NCBI GenBank assembly: GCA_913056335.1
Contig: CAJXLX010000001.1
Span: forward strand, 1-64,000
DNA length: 64,000 nt
Direction of reading: 5' to 3'
DNA from: an uncultured Rhodothermaceae bacterium
Lineage (GTDB): Bacteria > Bacteroidota > Rhodothermia > Rhodothermales > Salinibacteraceae
This document shows positions 47,000-56,974 of this stretch, piece after piece. Numbering within the stretch: the first letter of the stretch is position 1; each line of letters opens with the position of its first letter. A program made the translations under genes and the position numbers. Under the pieces are notes generated by a model. The model was not told the DNA's origin. It saw only the letters and a list, made by a program, of their open reading frames with translations, and did no database searches.

Positions 47000-48586
47000 T
47001 TATCGATAGCACCGCTCTACCGCGTTGGTGAAGTTGACAGCGGCATCGCTGTAGATATTGATCTTGTTACGCCGAAATACATCTTGCGCAATGATCTGCG
47101 ACGCCTCGCGCCACGACGTGGCATCGCCCAGCGCGCTTAAGATCTTCGCATAGCGCGCGGTTGAGCCATCGAAGAGCTGATCGACAAAGAGGCGCCGCTG
47201 TCCGGCATCAAGATCGCCGAGCGCGTCGGACTCCAGCGCCTCAAGCTGGTCGGGGGTAGGAGACGCCGACGCATTGTCGCCCGAAGTGTCTTGGGCGGTG
47301 CTACGCTGCCCAAACTGCTTCCAGCGCGCCGTCCCCCCCGCCGCCGACTCGTTTGATGTCGAGGTGGCTTGAGATGAAGCGCGTTCTGAGGACTGATGAA
47401 ACTGCTTCCATCGGGGCGTGGGCCCGTTGGACGGGGCGTCTTCGGACGCTGGCGCCGATTCGTTTGAAGAGACCGGACGCGGGCCGCTGGGGACGTCCCA
47501 GGTGGGCTCGTGCGGGTCGTTGCTGCGCGCAGCATCGCGCTCTGTTCCTGCGTTGCTCTGCGAGGCCGAGGCGTCACCTGCATCCTCCGATGCATCCGCA
47601 TTCCGCTCAGCGGGGCGGCCCCACAGCGACGCGGTGTCGGAGGCGGCGGCGTCCGCAGCGTCTTCCGTGTCAGACGATGTGGCCGAGTCCGGCTCGAAAG
47701 ACGACGGCGTGCGGGGCGTTTCGTTCGAGGTAGGCTCGGCCGGTGGGGGCGCGTTGTCTGCCTGTGCGTTTAGCGTATCTTCTGGCGGAGTAGAGGATGC
47801 CGTAGAACGCGCTACGGACTGGGGGGGCGAAGCGGCGCCCCCCATATCTGCAAGCACCGACCGCAGCTCATTCTGTGTGAGTGAGCGGTTGTCATCGAGC
47901 GCACGCAGCCGGTCGGCGTAAACGGTCTGCTCTTTGTGTGCAAAGAACGGGTGCAGCACGCGCACCGGGCAGCCCGGGTCGCCATAGGCAGCCTCAGCCG
48001 CGTCGAAGAGGGGCTGCAACGTATCCAACCAGCGGTCGACCGAGTAGTCGCGCGTGAGGATGCGGTCGACTTTCAGGAGGGTCTCGCGAAAGGTGTTCGC
48101 ATCCAGCCGTTGCACCTCGCGGTGCCGCGCAAACGCGTCCAGTCCCTTGCGCAGATACTCGTACGGCGCCAGTGCCTGCATCCGGTACGCAATGTACGCG
48201 ACCGAGAGCGTGGTGTCGCGGCCCTCAAACAGATAGGCAGTGGCCGTGGGCACAGGACGGACCAGGTACGAGATGCCCACATGGGCGGCCTGCCGCACCA
48301 TGCGTGGCCAGTCGGATTCGGGGATCTGCCCGTTGGCCCGGAGCGCCTCCTCAAACGCCGCGCGCGCCGACTCCAACTCGGGATCGCTGTCATTGACCCA
48401 GGCCATCTCTTCCTGGCGCATGCTATGAATCACTTCGTCAAGCTGCTCCAGCAGCCGGTGTTGCAAGAACGACTGCACCACACTCGGCACCGCAGCGGTG
48501 CGCCAATCGTCGGGCACATAGGGTTGATTCGGGGGAAAGGCGCGCAAGAGGCGCTGCTCAAGAGCTTTAGCCGTGGCGTTGGGCAT
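47000..48586 (-). CDS. Hypothetical protein with long low-complexity Ser/Asp/Pro-rich middle region
   Basis: 528-aa ORF, structured ends, disordered middle. Confidence 0.65.
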   Translation of the reverse strand: MPNATAKALEQRLLRAFPPNQPYVPDDWRTAAVPSVVQSFLQHRLLEQLDEVIHSMRQEEMAWVNDSDPELESARAAFEEALRANGQIPESDWPRMVRQAAHVGISYLVRPVPTATAYLFEGRDTTLSVAYIAYRMQALAPYEYLRKGLDAFARHREVQRLDANTFRETLLKVDRILTRDYSVDRWLDTLQPLFDAAEAAYGDPGCPVRVLHPFFAHKEQTVYADRLRALDDNRSLTQNELRSVLADMGGAASPPQSVARSTASSTPPEDTLNAQADNAPPPAEPTSNETPRTPSSFEPDSATSSDTEDAADAAASDTASLWGRPAERNADASEDAGDASASQSNAGTERDAARSNDPHEPTWDVPSGPRPVSSNESAPASEDAPSNGPTPRWKQFHQSSERASSQATSTSNESAAGGTARWKQFGQRSTAQDTSGDNASASPTPDQLEALESDALGDLDAGQRRLFVDQLFDGSTARYAKILSALGDATSWREASQIIAQDVFRRNKINIYSDAAVNFTNAVERCYR

Positions 48587-48749
48587 GAAGACAACACGCT
48601 ATAGATGGACGATACGCGGCGTGCCAGAGGCACCAAGAAGACGGCAACGCGAAGAGCTATTATGGAACGGCCGCAGCCGGGAACGTGCCCTCGTGACCCT
48701 GCGTGCATGAGCGTCCCCGCCATTGCTGATCCAGATGCTCTGACTGCTC

Positions 48750-49976
48750 GTGTCGTTGTACGCCCAACTCCGTGCTCGTTCTCCGCTGGTGCTGGGCGCG
48801 TATGGACTCTTGGTCACGGTGGTATGTATCATTGTGGCGCAAGCGGTGTTCTCTGCGCCTCCAGAAAGCCATGCCTCCCTGATGCGATACTGGGGGCTCG
48901 TGAGTGCAGCGGTGGTGTCGGTGGCGGCGTCGAACATGCTCTTTCCGGACCGCATGGCCCCGGGCATGCAACTGCTGAATCCTCCACCCAAGGCGCTGCT
49001 GCGCTATCAGTTGACGCGCTGGACAGCTACGGCTGGGGTGCTTGTTGTACCTGCTGTGCTGCTGGCCGTGCTCTCGGGCGGAGCCCCCGCTCCACAGATC
49101 AATGGCGTGCTGGTGGTGCTCGGCGTGGCACTGTACGGGTTTGCGGATACGGTGGCGCTGGGGCCGGTGTCGCAAGCCTGGAGCAGCGGCACGGCGGGGC
49201 AGTGGTACGCCCGCATGCGTGAAACCAGCGGTGCAGGCTTTAGCGTGCCCCGCGGACTGGTGCCGTATCTCTTCAGCACCAGCCGGTGCTTTCTCTTGGG
49301 CGCAGCGGGCGTGTTGGGCGAGGGCCTGCTGCGCGCAGCGGGCCTGCCGGGCGTAAGCGTTGCTGGCGGACTGGGCGTGCTCGGATGGGCCGTATGGCGC
49401 CTGCGTCCGCTCGCCGCCGCATTCGACCGCTTTTATTACCGCACGCATGCCTTCTTTCAGGAAGTGCTGGGCGGCAGCATGGGTGTCTCTGACCGCGACC
49501 CGATTCCGTACGACAGCCTGTACTGGGTGCCGTCGCGGTGGCGCCCGGCCACGTGGGCCGCACTGCGTCAGCTCGACCGGCGGCTGCCGCTGGGACGATT
49601 TGTGGCGCTGGGGCACGTCCTGTTCTGGGCGCTCGTCTATCAGGGCGTGGCCCCCGTTGTAGTAAGCGGCTACCTGGCGCTGTTTGTGCTCGTACAGAAC
49701 GGCACCGTGCTGCTGCTTACGCGTCCTGAGTTGGCCCCGGCGGCGCTGCACCTGTCGCTTCAGCGTCCGCTCGACTGGATCATCACCCGCTGGTTTGTGG
49801 CTGCCCGCTGGCTCGGGCCGTTTGCGGGAAGCCTGGGCCTGGTGGCCTGGGCCAGCGGTTCGTACACCACCACCGATATGCTGGTATGGACTGCGATCTA
49901 TGCTGCGGTAGCGGTAGGCACGGCGCTGTGGGCTACTGCGCGCGTCGAATGGGCCCACCGCCGCCAGCTGGCATAA
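48750..49976 (+). CDS. Multi-TM membrane protein, probable ABC transporter permease
   Basis: Many TM helices; 61 bp before an ABC ATPase in the same orientation. Confidence 0.6.
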   Translation: MSLYAQLRARSPLVLGAYGLLVTVVCIIVAQAVFSAPPESHASLMRYWGLVSAAVVSVAASNMLFPDRMAPGMQLLNPPPKALLRYQLTRWTATAGVLVVPAVLLAVLSGGAPAPQINGVLVVLGVALYGFADTVALGPVSQAWSSGTAGQWYARMRETSGAGFSVPRGLVPYLFSTSRCFLLGAAGVLGEGLLRAAGLPGVSVAGGLGVLGWAVWRLRPLAAAFDRFYYRTHAFFQEVLGGSMGVSDRDPIPYDSLYWVPSRWRPATWAALRQLDRRLPLGRFVALGHVLFWALVYQGVAPVVVSGYLALFVLVQNGTVLLLTRPELAPAALHLSLQRPLDWIITRWFVAARWLGPFAGSLGLVAWASGSYTTTDMLVWTAIYAAVAVGTALWATARVEWAHRRQLA

Positions 49977-50037
49977 CAAGCGCGCATTCTGCTATTCGTA
50001 TTCGTTGTCCCTGTCTCCCTCATCCTCTTTGCCTGCC

Positions 50038-50691
50038 ATGGCCGATGCGCTCACTGCCGACGCTGTCACCAAACGATACGGACGCCAGGCGCCGGTCCTG
50101 CGCGACTTCTCGCACCGCTTTGCGCCTGGCACGCTTACCGTGCTCACTGGGCCCAACGGATCCGGCAAGACCACGCTTATGCGGCTGCTCTCGGTCTTGG
50201 CCACGCCGTCAGAAGGCACCATCCGCTACGGTACACAGGTTATCCACGACGCGCCGCACCGCTACCTGCGCCACGTAGGTATTGTGCATGCCGAGGCCGT
50301 GCTGCCCGAACAGCTTACGGCGGTAGAACTGCTTCAGTGGGTGATGCGATCGCGGGGCGCGTGGACCGACGACACCGGCGCAGCCACCGTACGCCGGTGG
50401 CTCAACCGCGTAGCCCTCGACGAGCGCCGCGAACAACGCATCGCCACCTACTCCAGCGGCATGGTCAAGAAAACGCAGATCGCCGCGGCTTTTGTGGCGG
50501 CCCCCGATGTGCTGCTGATGGACGAGCCGCTGCGCAGCCTGGATGCTCATGCCCGCACCGCCACGCTCGATGCCCTCACCACCTTTCGCGACGACGGCGG
50601 CCTCGCCATTGTGGCCAGCCATCTCACCGACGATCTGCTTGCGCGTACCGACACCCATCTTGAACTGGCCACGCCCACGCCTTCCGCGTAG
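50038..50691 (+). CDS. ABC transporter ATP-binding protein
   Basis: LTGPNGSGKTTLMRLLSVL, YSSGMVKKTQIAAAFVAAPDVLLMDEPLRSLD. Confidence 0.9.
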   Translation: MADALTADAVTKRYGRQAPVLRDFSHRFAPGTLTVLTGPNGSGKTTLMRLLSVLATPSEGTIRYGTQVIHDAPHRYLRHVGIVHAEAVLPEQLTAVELLQWVMRSRGAWTDDTGAATVRRWLNRVALDERREQRIATYSSGMVKKTQIAAAFVAAPDVLLMDEPLRSLDAHARTATLDALTTFRDDGGLAIVASHLTDDLLARTDTHLELATPTPSA

Positions 50692-50910
50692 CACCTTCAT
50701 TCAGCCGTCTCCGTCGAAATCGCTCTGCTGAATCGGAGTGGACGTTCTCCACCCCAACACATATCTTACATGCGTGTGCAGATTTCGTGGGGAAAGCAGG
50801 AATTGTGTTGGCGTACGCTTATTTACGAGCATGAAGGCACGACCATACGACTTAGGCGTACAGCTGTGTAGATTCCTCTATCATGCCGAATGCAAGTGCT
50901 GGATACTGCG

Positions 50911-51480
50911 ATGGATGCTGAACTACTCACGTGGATCTTCCTGCTCGGCGGCGTACTGCTGATGATCCTCGAAACCGTACTGCCCGGCGGCGTCGCCTTC
51001 TTTCTGGGCGTGGGCGGGCTCCTCACAGGTGGGCTACGCCTACTCGGACTCGTGTCGGATCCGGTAGCGTCTGTGATTCTGTGGATGTTTGTCTCTACCG
51101 GCCTCACCATTGCACTGCGCCCCTTGGCCGTGCGCTACCTGGGCGGCGACTTTTCGTTTGCCATGACGGACGAGGATGCCGAGGCCATGGGCCAAACGGT
51201 CACCGTGGTCGAACCCGTCGATGACGAAAGCGCAGGCCGCATTCGCTTTCGGGGCGCTACCTGGGATGCTCGCACCACCGAGGGCCGCCTGCCCAAGGGG
51301 GCTGAGGCGCGCATCCTCTATCGCGACAACCTGACCTGGATCGTAGAACCCGTTGACCATGCCGCACTCGACGAGGAGTTCTCTGATGCGATCAACACCG
51401 AGCGCTCCAGCTCCGAGGCAGATTCATCGGGCGAAGACAGCGGGTCGACGCGTTCCTCCAGCGCCTCTCGCACGTCATGA
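50911..51480 (+). CDS. NfeD family membrane protein
   Basis: TWIFLLGGVLLMILETVLPGGVAFFLGVGGLLTG; upstream of SPFH genes. Confidence 0.8.
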   Translation: MDAELLTWIFLLGGVLLMILETVLPGGVAFFLGVGGLLTGGLRLLGLVSDPVASVILWMFVSTGLTIALRPLAVRYLGGDFSFAMTDEDAEAMGQTVTVVEPVDDESAGRIRFRGATWDARTTEGRLPKGAEARILYRDNLTWIVEPVDHAALDEEFSDAINTERSSSEADSSGEDSGSTRSSSASRTS

Positions 51481-51608
51481 CGTCTCCATGCCTCCGCTTG
51501 CATCCTCCCGCTGCATCGCATTGTCCGCCTCGACGTCTGCTATACGCACCTGATAGGTGAGGACGTACGAGGCCTCCGCTTTTACTTTCCTGACTTCCTG
51601 TTGCTGCT

Positions 51609-52523
51609 ATGTGGACCATTATCCTTGTTCTGATTGGGCTTGCGCTCTTCATCCTCTACAAGATGTTTATTGTGGTGGAGATGCGCGAAGAGGTGATCTT
51701 GGAGCGCTTCGGCAAGTACCGTGAGACGCTCAAACCGGGGCTTCACTTCCTTATTCCGTTTGTAGATCGCGTCGCGTACCGCCAGGAGATCCGCGAGCAG
51801 GTCATCGATGTGCCGCATCAGAAGTGCATCACAAGTGATAACATCGAAGTGGAGGTAGACGGCATCATCTACGTGAAGGTGATGGATGCGTACAAAGCCA
51901 GCTATGGTATCAACGACTACAAGCTCGCCTCCATTAACCTGGCGCAGACGACGATGCGGAGCGAGGTGGGCAAGATTACGCTCGATGACACCTTCAGCGA
52001 GCGCGATAAGATGAACGAAGCGATCGTCGAGGAGCTCGATAAGGCGTCGGATCCCTGGGGCGTGAAGGTGATGCGCTACGAGATCAAAGACATCCAGCCG
52101 TCGGAAGACATTGTGCTGACGATGGAGAAGCAGATGGAGGCCGAGCGCGAGAAGCGCGCCGAAATCACCGAGTCGACCGGCGAGCGCGATGCTCGCATCA
52201 ACGTATCGGCCGGGAAGCGGCAGGGCGCCATCCTGCTGTCGGAGGGCGAGCGCGAGAAGCGCATCAACGAGGCCGACGGCCAGGCGCGCGAGATGGAGCT
52301 GCTGGCCGAAGCGACAGCGTACGGCATCGAGCGTATTGCCGACGCCATTGCACAGCCTGGCGGCTCGCTTGCCGTGAAGATGCGCCTCACCGAGCAGTAC
52401 ATCGACGAGTTTGAGGGTATCGTGGAGAATGCGAACGTGTCGGTGCTTCCGGTTGAGGCGGCCAATCTGAAGACTTTCTTTGAGGGCGCTGCGCAAATTA
52501 GCAATCAAACGAATCCGTCGTAA
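51609..52523 (+). CDS. SPFH/band 7 family protein
   Basis: VVEMREEVILERFGKYRETLKPGLHFLIPFVDRVAYRQEIREQVIDVPHQKCITSDNIEVEVDG. Confidence 0.9.
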   Translation: MWTIILVLIGLALFILYKMFIVVEMREEVILERFGKYRETLKPGLHFLIPFVDRVAYRQEIREQVIDVPHQKCITSDNIEVEVDGIIYVKVMDAYKASYGINDYKLASINLAQTTMRSEVGKITLDDTFSERDKMNEAIVEELDKASDPWGVKVMRYEIKDIQPSEDIVLTMEKQMEAEREKRAEITESTGERDARINVSAGKRQGAILLSEGEREKRINEADGQAREMELLAEATAYGIERIADAIAQPGGSLAVKMRLTEQYIDEFEGIVENANVSVLPVEAANLKTFFEGAAQISNQTNPS

Positions 52524-52574
52524 CGGGTTGGCGCCTCCTGCCCACTACCTTTGAGCTTTTCACCCTACCGTGCT

Positions 52575-53609
52575 ATGTACAACTCTATCGAAATGATAAG
52601 CGGCACCATCCTGGCGCTGCTGGCTGTGTACGTGCTGTTCCAGTTCCTGAAAGCCATCCGGCTGGTGCCGCAGCAAGAAGCCTACATTGTAGAGCGCCTG
52701 GGCAACTACCACAAGACGATTGAAGCCGGATTCCACGCGCTCGTGCCGTTCATCGACCGGGTGCGCTACAAGCAAGACCTCCGCGAGCAGGCCATTCCGG
52801 TGGAGCCGCAAGACTGCTTCACCAAAGATAACGTGCGCGTGCGCGTGGATGGCGTGATCTACCTGAGCGTGATGGACCCGGTAAACGCCAGCTACGGCGT
52901 CACCGACTACCGACAGGCCGCCATTCAGCTTGCGCAGACCACCACGCGCTCGGTCATTGGGCGGATGGAACTGGATACGACGTTTCAAGAACGTGCGCTG
53001 ATCAGCTCCAAGGTCGTCGATGTGCTCAGTGAGGTGGAGCAGACCTGGGGCATGAAAGTGCACCGCTATGAGATCAAAAACATCGACACGCCCCGTACGG
53101 TGCAGAAGGCTATGGAGCGTCAGATGACTGCCGAGCGCGAACGCCGCGCCACGGTCGCGCGCTCCGAAGGTCGCGAAGAGTCGAGCATCAACGACGCCGA
53201 AGGCGAAAAGCAGGAGCTCATCAACGAGTCGGAAGGCGAGCGCGAGAAGCGCATCAACGAGGCCGAGGGCCGCGCCGAAGAGATTAAGGCGATTGCCGAT
53301 GCCACCGCCGAGGCCATCGAGCAGGTAGCACGTGCGGTGAACACACCGGGGGGCGAGGAGGCCGTGAAGTTGCAACTGGCCGAGCAATATCTGCACGCGC
53401 TGGCCCACCTCGGACGCAAAGAAAACCAGATCTTGCTGCCGACCGACCTGACGCGCTACGACCGCATCATCGACGGGCTGGCGCTCGACGACTTCAAGGT
53501 CGAAGCGATCACCGAAGCCCAGGGCGACGGCGCGCCGGGGGCGCTTTCGGGCGATGATGAACCCTCCGGTTCCGAATCTGCGAGCCCCGAGCGGGAGCCC
53601 GAAGGGTGA
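52575..53609 (+). CDS. SPFH/band 7 family protein, second paralog
   Basis: VPQQEAYIVERLGNYHKTIEAGFHALVPFIDRVRYKQDLREQAIPVEPQDCFTKDNVRVRVDG. Confidence 0.9.
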   Translation: MYNSIEMISGTILALLAVYVLFQFLKAIRLVPQQEAYIVERLGNYHKTIEAGFHALVPFIDRVRYKQDLREQAIPVEPQDCFTKDNVRVRVDGVIYLSVMDPVNASYGVTDYRQAAIQLAQTTTRSVIGRMELDTTFQERALISSKVVDVLSEVEQTWGMKVHRYEIKNIDTPRTVQKAMERQMTAERERRATVARSEGREESSINDAEGEKQELINESEGEREKRINEAEGRAEEIKAIADATAEAIEQVARAVNTPGGEEAVKLQLAEQYLHALAHLGRKENQILLPTDLTRYDRIIDGLALDDFKVEAITEAQGDGAPGALSGDDEPSGSESASPEREPEG

Positions 53610-53644
53610 AGGTAGATCGCGTTCAATTCTTTCCCCAAACGACA

Positions 53645-53672
53645 GTAGGGACACGGCGCGCCGTGTCCCTAC
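53645..53672. repeat. Dispersed 28-bp perfect palindrome, copy 2
   Basis: Identical to 21215-21242. Confidence 0.9.
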
Positions 53673-53688
53673 GTTTGTTGGTGGTGGA

Positions 53689-53773
53689 TAGACGCTAAAT
53701 GACACTTCTCCTAATCACAACCTTTCCTGGAGCGAACGGTCCCCCGTTCGCTCCCGTCAGTTCTGCCGGAGAC
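53689..53773. repeat. Intergenic repeat family, copy B
   Basis: tagacgctaaatgacacttctcctaatcacaacctttcctggagcgaacggtcccccgttcgctc...ccggagac; collinear with 29977-30054. Confidence 0.75.
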
Positions 53774-53841
53774 CGTCCCCCATCACGTAACGCTGAGCTG
53801 GCCCCCGTTTGTTGCGGGGCCGACAATGGGACATCGCGGAC

Positions 53842-56733
53842 CTACGCCACGCGCTCCACACCCTCTTTGTACGCCTCCATCGGTGGGCAGGCGCAGATGA
53901 GGTTGCGATCGCCGTAGGCATCGTCAACGCGGCGCACTGTGGGCCAGAACTTGTCGGTGCGGAGGCGCTCCACCGGAAAGGCTGCCTGCTCGCGCGTGTA
54001 CGGCTGCGTCCACTCGTTCGCCGCTACGCTTGCGGCGGTGTGGGGCGCTTCGGTAAGAACGTTGTGCTCTGCATCCGCCATACCCAACTCGACGGACTGA
54101 ATCTCGGAGCGGATGGCAATCATCGCCTCACAGAAGCGGTCGAGCTCGTCTTTCGCTTCGCTCTCGGTGGGCTCAATCATGAGGGTGCCCACCACCGGCC
54201 AACTCATCGTGGGGGCGTGGAAGCCATAATCCATCAGCCGCTTGGCCACGTCTTGCTCACTGATGTCCAGCTCCTTACGGAAGGTGCGCAGATCGAGGAT
54301 GAACTCGTGCGCCACACGGTTATTCGCGCCGGTGTACACAATGTCGTAGTGTGCACTCAGGCGCCGCGCCACGTAGTTCGCGTTCAGAATAGCGTGCTTG
54401 GTGGATGCAGTGAGTCCCTCCGCGCCCAACATCTTGATGTAGCCCCACGAGATCAGCAGGATGAGCGCGCTGCCGTATGGCGCCGCAGAAACAGGCGAAA
54501 TCGCATGCTCGCCGCCGACGTCCGCAAGCGGATGGCCCGGTAGGAATGGCGCCAGATGCTCAGCCACGCAGACGGGGCCCACGCCGGGTCCGCCGCCGCC
54601 GTGCGGGATGCTGAACGTCTTGTGCAGATTCAGGTGGCACACGTCCATCCCGATTTCGCCGGGCCGGCACACGCCCACCATCGCGTTCATGTTGGCGCCA
54701 TCCATGTACACCTGCCCGCCGTGCTCATGCACGACATCGCACACCTCGCGGATGTGCGTCTCAAAGACGCCGTGCGTAGATGGATACGTAACCATCAGCG
54801 CAGACAGGTTGTCGCTGTACTTCTCGGCCTTGGCCGTCAGGTCCTCCAGGTCAATGTCGCCATTTTCGGCACAGTCCACCGTAACCACCTTCATGCCCGC
54901 CATCGAGGCACTCGCGGGATTGGTGCCGTGGGCCGACTCTGGGATCAGGCAGACGTCGCGGTGGCCTTCGCCGCGATGCTCGTGGTACGCCCGGATGAGC
55001 AAGAGGCCCGTGTACTCGCCCGATGCGCCCGAATTGGGCTGCAGCGACACATCGTCGAATCCGGTAATCTCAGCCAGCCACGTCGACAGTTCGTCGATCA
55101 CCCTGTGGTAGCCTTCGGCCTGCTCGGCGGGCGCAAAGGGATGCATTTGGCCAAAGCGCGCATCGGAAATCGGCATGAGCGACGCCGTTGGGTTCAGCTT
55201 CATGGTGCACGACCCGAGCGGAATCATGCTCGTGGTGAGCGACAGGTCTTTGGACGAGAGCCGGTGAATGTAGCGCGTCAGCTCCGACTCTGAATGATAG
55301 CTGTTGAAGACCGGGTGCGTGAGGAAGTCCGTAGTGCGGGAGAGCGGCCCGTTGTATCCGCTATCGAGCTCAGCAGCCAGCGTTTTGGCATCGAGCGAGC
55401 GTCCGTTCTGGGCCCCGAAGATGCGAAGCAGCGCGTTGAGTTCGTCGGTCGTGATGGCTTCGTCGAGCGCGACGCCGACCGAGCCGTCGTCGTAGTAGCG
55501 CAGGTTGATTGCCTCGCCCTGCGCGGTGCGGCGAATCTCCTCAGCAGAGAGCCCGTCGGGGTCGATGCGGAGCGTGTCGAAGAACGCCGTATGCTGCAGC
55601 GAGTGCCCCAGGCGGCGCAGCCCGTCGGCCAGCGTCTTGGTAGCGTCGTGGATGCGCGTGGCGATCTGGGTGATTCCGTCGGGCCCGTGGTAGACCGCGT
55701 ACATACTGGCCATGACGGCAAGCAGTACCTGGGCGGTGCAGATGTTTGAGGTGGCGCGTCCTCGGCGGATGTGCTGCTCGCGCGTCTGCAGCGCCATGCG
55801 CAACGCGAGGTTGCCCTCCGCATCCTTCGAAACGCCGATCATGCGGCCCGGCATCTGGCGCTTGTGGGTTTCTTTGGTGGCGAAGTAGGCCGCGTGCGGC
55901 CCTCCGTAGCCCATGGGCACGCCAAAGCGCTGCGTGCTGCCGAGCACCACATCGGCGCCCCAGGAGCCTGGCGCTTCGAGTAGCGAGAGGCTCATCAGAT
56001 CGGCAGCCACGGCCACGTAGGCGTCGTGGGCATGCGCATCATCGCAGAACGCCTCGTAATCGCGAATGGCGCCGTCGGTAGTGGGGTACTGTACGAGTCC
56101 GCCAAAGAAATCGTCGGAGAAGTTAAACGCCTCGGCATCCCCTACAACGACCTCAATACCCAGCGGCTCAGCGCGGGCCTCCACCACCTCAATGGTCTGC
56201 GGGTGGCAGTCGGCAGCCACAAAGAACCGGTTGGCGTCTTGGCGACGTGTAACGCGGTTCAGCATCATCATAGCCTCGGCGGCAGCGGTGGCCTCATCCA
56301 GGAGCGAGGCATTGGCGATCTCCATCCCCGTCAGGTCGATCGTCATCGTCTGGAAGTTCAGCAGCGCCTGCAGGCGGCCCTGCGAAATCTCGGCCTGATA
56401 CGGCGTGTACTGCGTGTACCACGACGGATTCTCCAGAATGTCGCGCTGGATGACCGGCGGCGTCACGGTTTCGTGGTAGCCCAACCCAATGAACGAGCGG
56501 TGCACGTCGTTGTCGGATGCGTAGGCGTTCGCCTGTGCAAGCAGGTCGCGCTCGGTGACGGCCTCGGGCAGGTCGAGCGGACGGTCGCTGCGGATTGCCG
56601 CCGGAATGGCTTCGTCGATCAGCGCATCGAGCGAGTCGGCGCCGATGGCATCGAGCAGCGCTGCGCGGTCGTGCGCCGCCGGCCCAATGTGGCGGTGGGC
56701 GAAAACATCGGTCGAACGGAGGTCAATAGGCAT
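53842..56733 (-). CDS. gcvP: Glycine dehydrogenase (decarboxylating), P protein
   Basis: [92 protein letters not shown]. Confidence 0.95.
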   Translation of the reverse strand: MPIDLRSTDVFAHRHIGPAAHDRAALLDAIGADSLDALIDEAIPAAIRSDRPLDLPEAVTERDLLAQANAYASDNDVHRSFIGLGYHETVTPPVIQRDILENPSWYTQYTPYQAEISQGRLQALLNFQTMTIDLTGMEIANASLLDEATAAAEAMMMLNRVTRRQDANRFFVAADCHPQTIEVVEARAEPLGIEVVVGDAEAFNFSDDFFGGLVQYPTTDGAIRDYEAFCDDAHAHDAYVAVAADLMSLSLLEAPGSWGADVVLGSTQRFGVPMGYGGPHAAYFATKETHKRQMPGRMIGVSKDAEGNLALRMALQTREQHIRRGRATSNICTAQVLLAVMASMYAVYHGPDGITQIATRIHDATKTLADGLRRLGHSLQHTAFFDTLRIDPDGLSAEEIRRTAQGEAINLRYYDDGSVGVALDEAITTDELNALLRIFGAQNGRSLDAKTLAAELDSGYNGPLSRTTDFLTHPVFNSYHSESELTRYIHRLSSKDLSLTTSMIPLGSCTMKLNPTASLMPISDARFGQMHPFAPAEQAEGYHRVIDELSTWLAEITGFDDVSLQPNSGASGEYTGLLLIRAYHEHRGEGHRDVCLIPESAHGTNPASASMAGMKVVTVDCAENGDIDLEDLTAKAEKYSDNLSALMVTYPSTHGVFETHIREVCDVVHEHGGQVYMDGANMNAMVGVCRPGEIGMDVCHLNLHKTFSIPHGGGGPGVGPVCVAEHLAPFLPGHPLADVGGEHAISPVSAAPYGSALILLISWGYIKMLGAEGLTASTKHAILNANYVARRLSAHYDIVYTGANNRVAHEFILDLRTFRKELDISEQDVAKRLMDYGFHAPTMSWPVVGTLMIEPTESEAKDELDRFCEAMIAIRSEIQSVELGMADAEHNVLTEAPHTAASVAANEWTQPYTREQAAFPVERLRTDKFWPTVRRVDDAYGDRNLICACPPMEAYKEGVERVA

Positions 56734-56974
56734 GGGGATACGTGGCAGTGGCCGGGAGAAGAGGTAGTAGGAATCGACACCGATGCAAACGAACCGACAA
56801 ATGCCGGGTTCATTCTGCAGGCAGTGAAGCGGTGCCAGAATGTTGAAGAATATGGCATTTGTGCTGCGGTACTCGGCGGCTTGCGGACTTGCTCTGCCGC
56901 CGAGTTCGCATCTGCCTGTAGCAACACCTATCTTGCAAAAAAGCGCTTTCCCTGATCACCTCCCACCGTACTTT

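Noticed and set aside
46979-48586. Low-complexity Ser/Asp/Glu region in 47000-48586 as a special repeat
   Set aside because: Looks like an ordinary disordered linker in a halophile protein; no regular period seen.
48750-50691. ABC permease/ATPase pair as the RiPP exporter
   Set aside because: Separated from the RiPP genes by two oppositely oriented genes; no peptidase domain; association only speculative.
56734-56974. Glycine riboswitch upstream of gcvP
   Set aside because: The expected conserved core elements are not recognisable in the upstream region.
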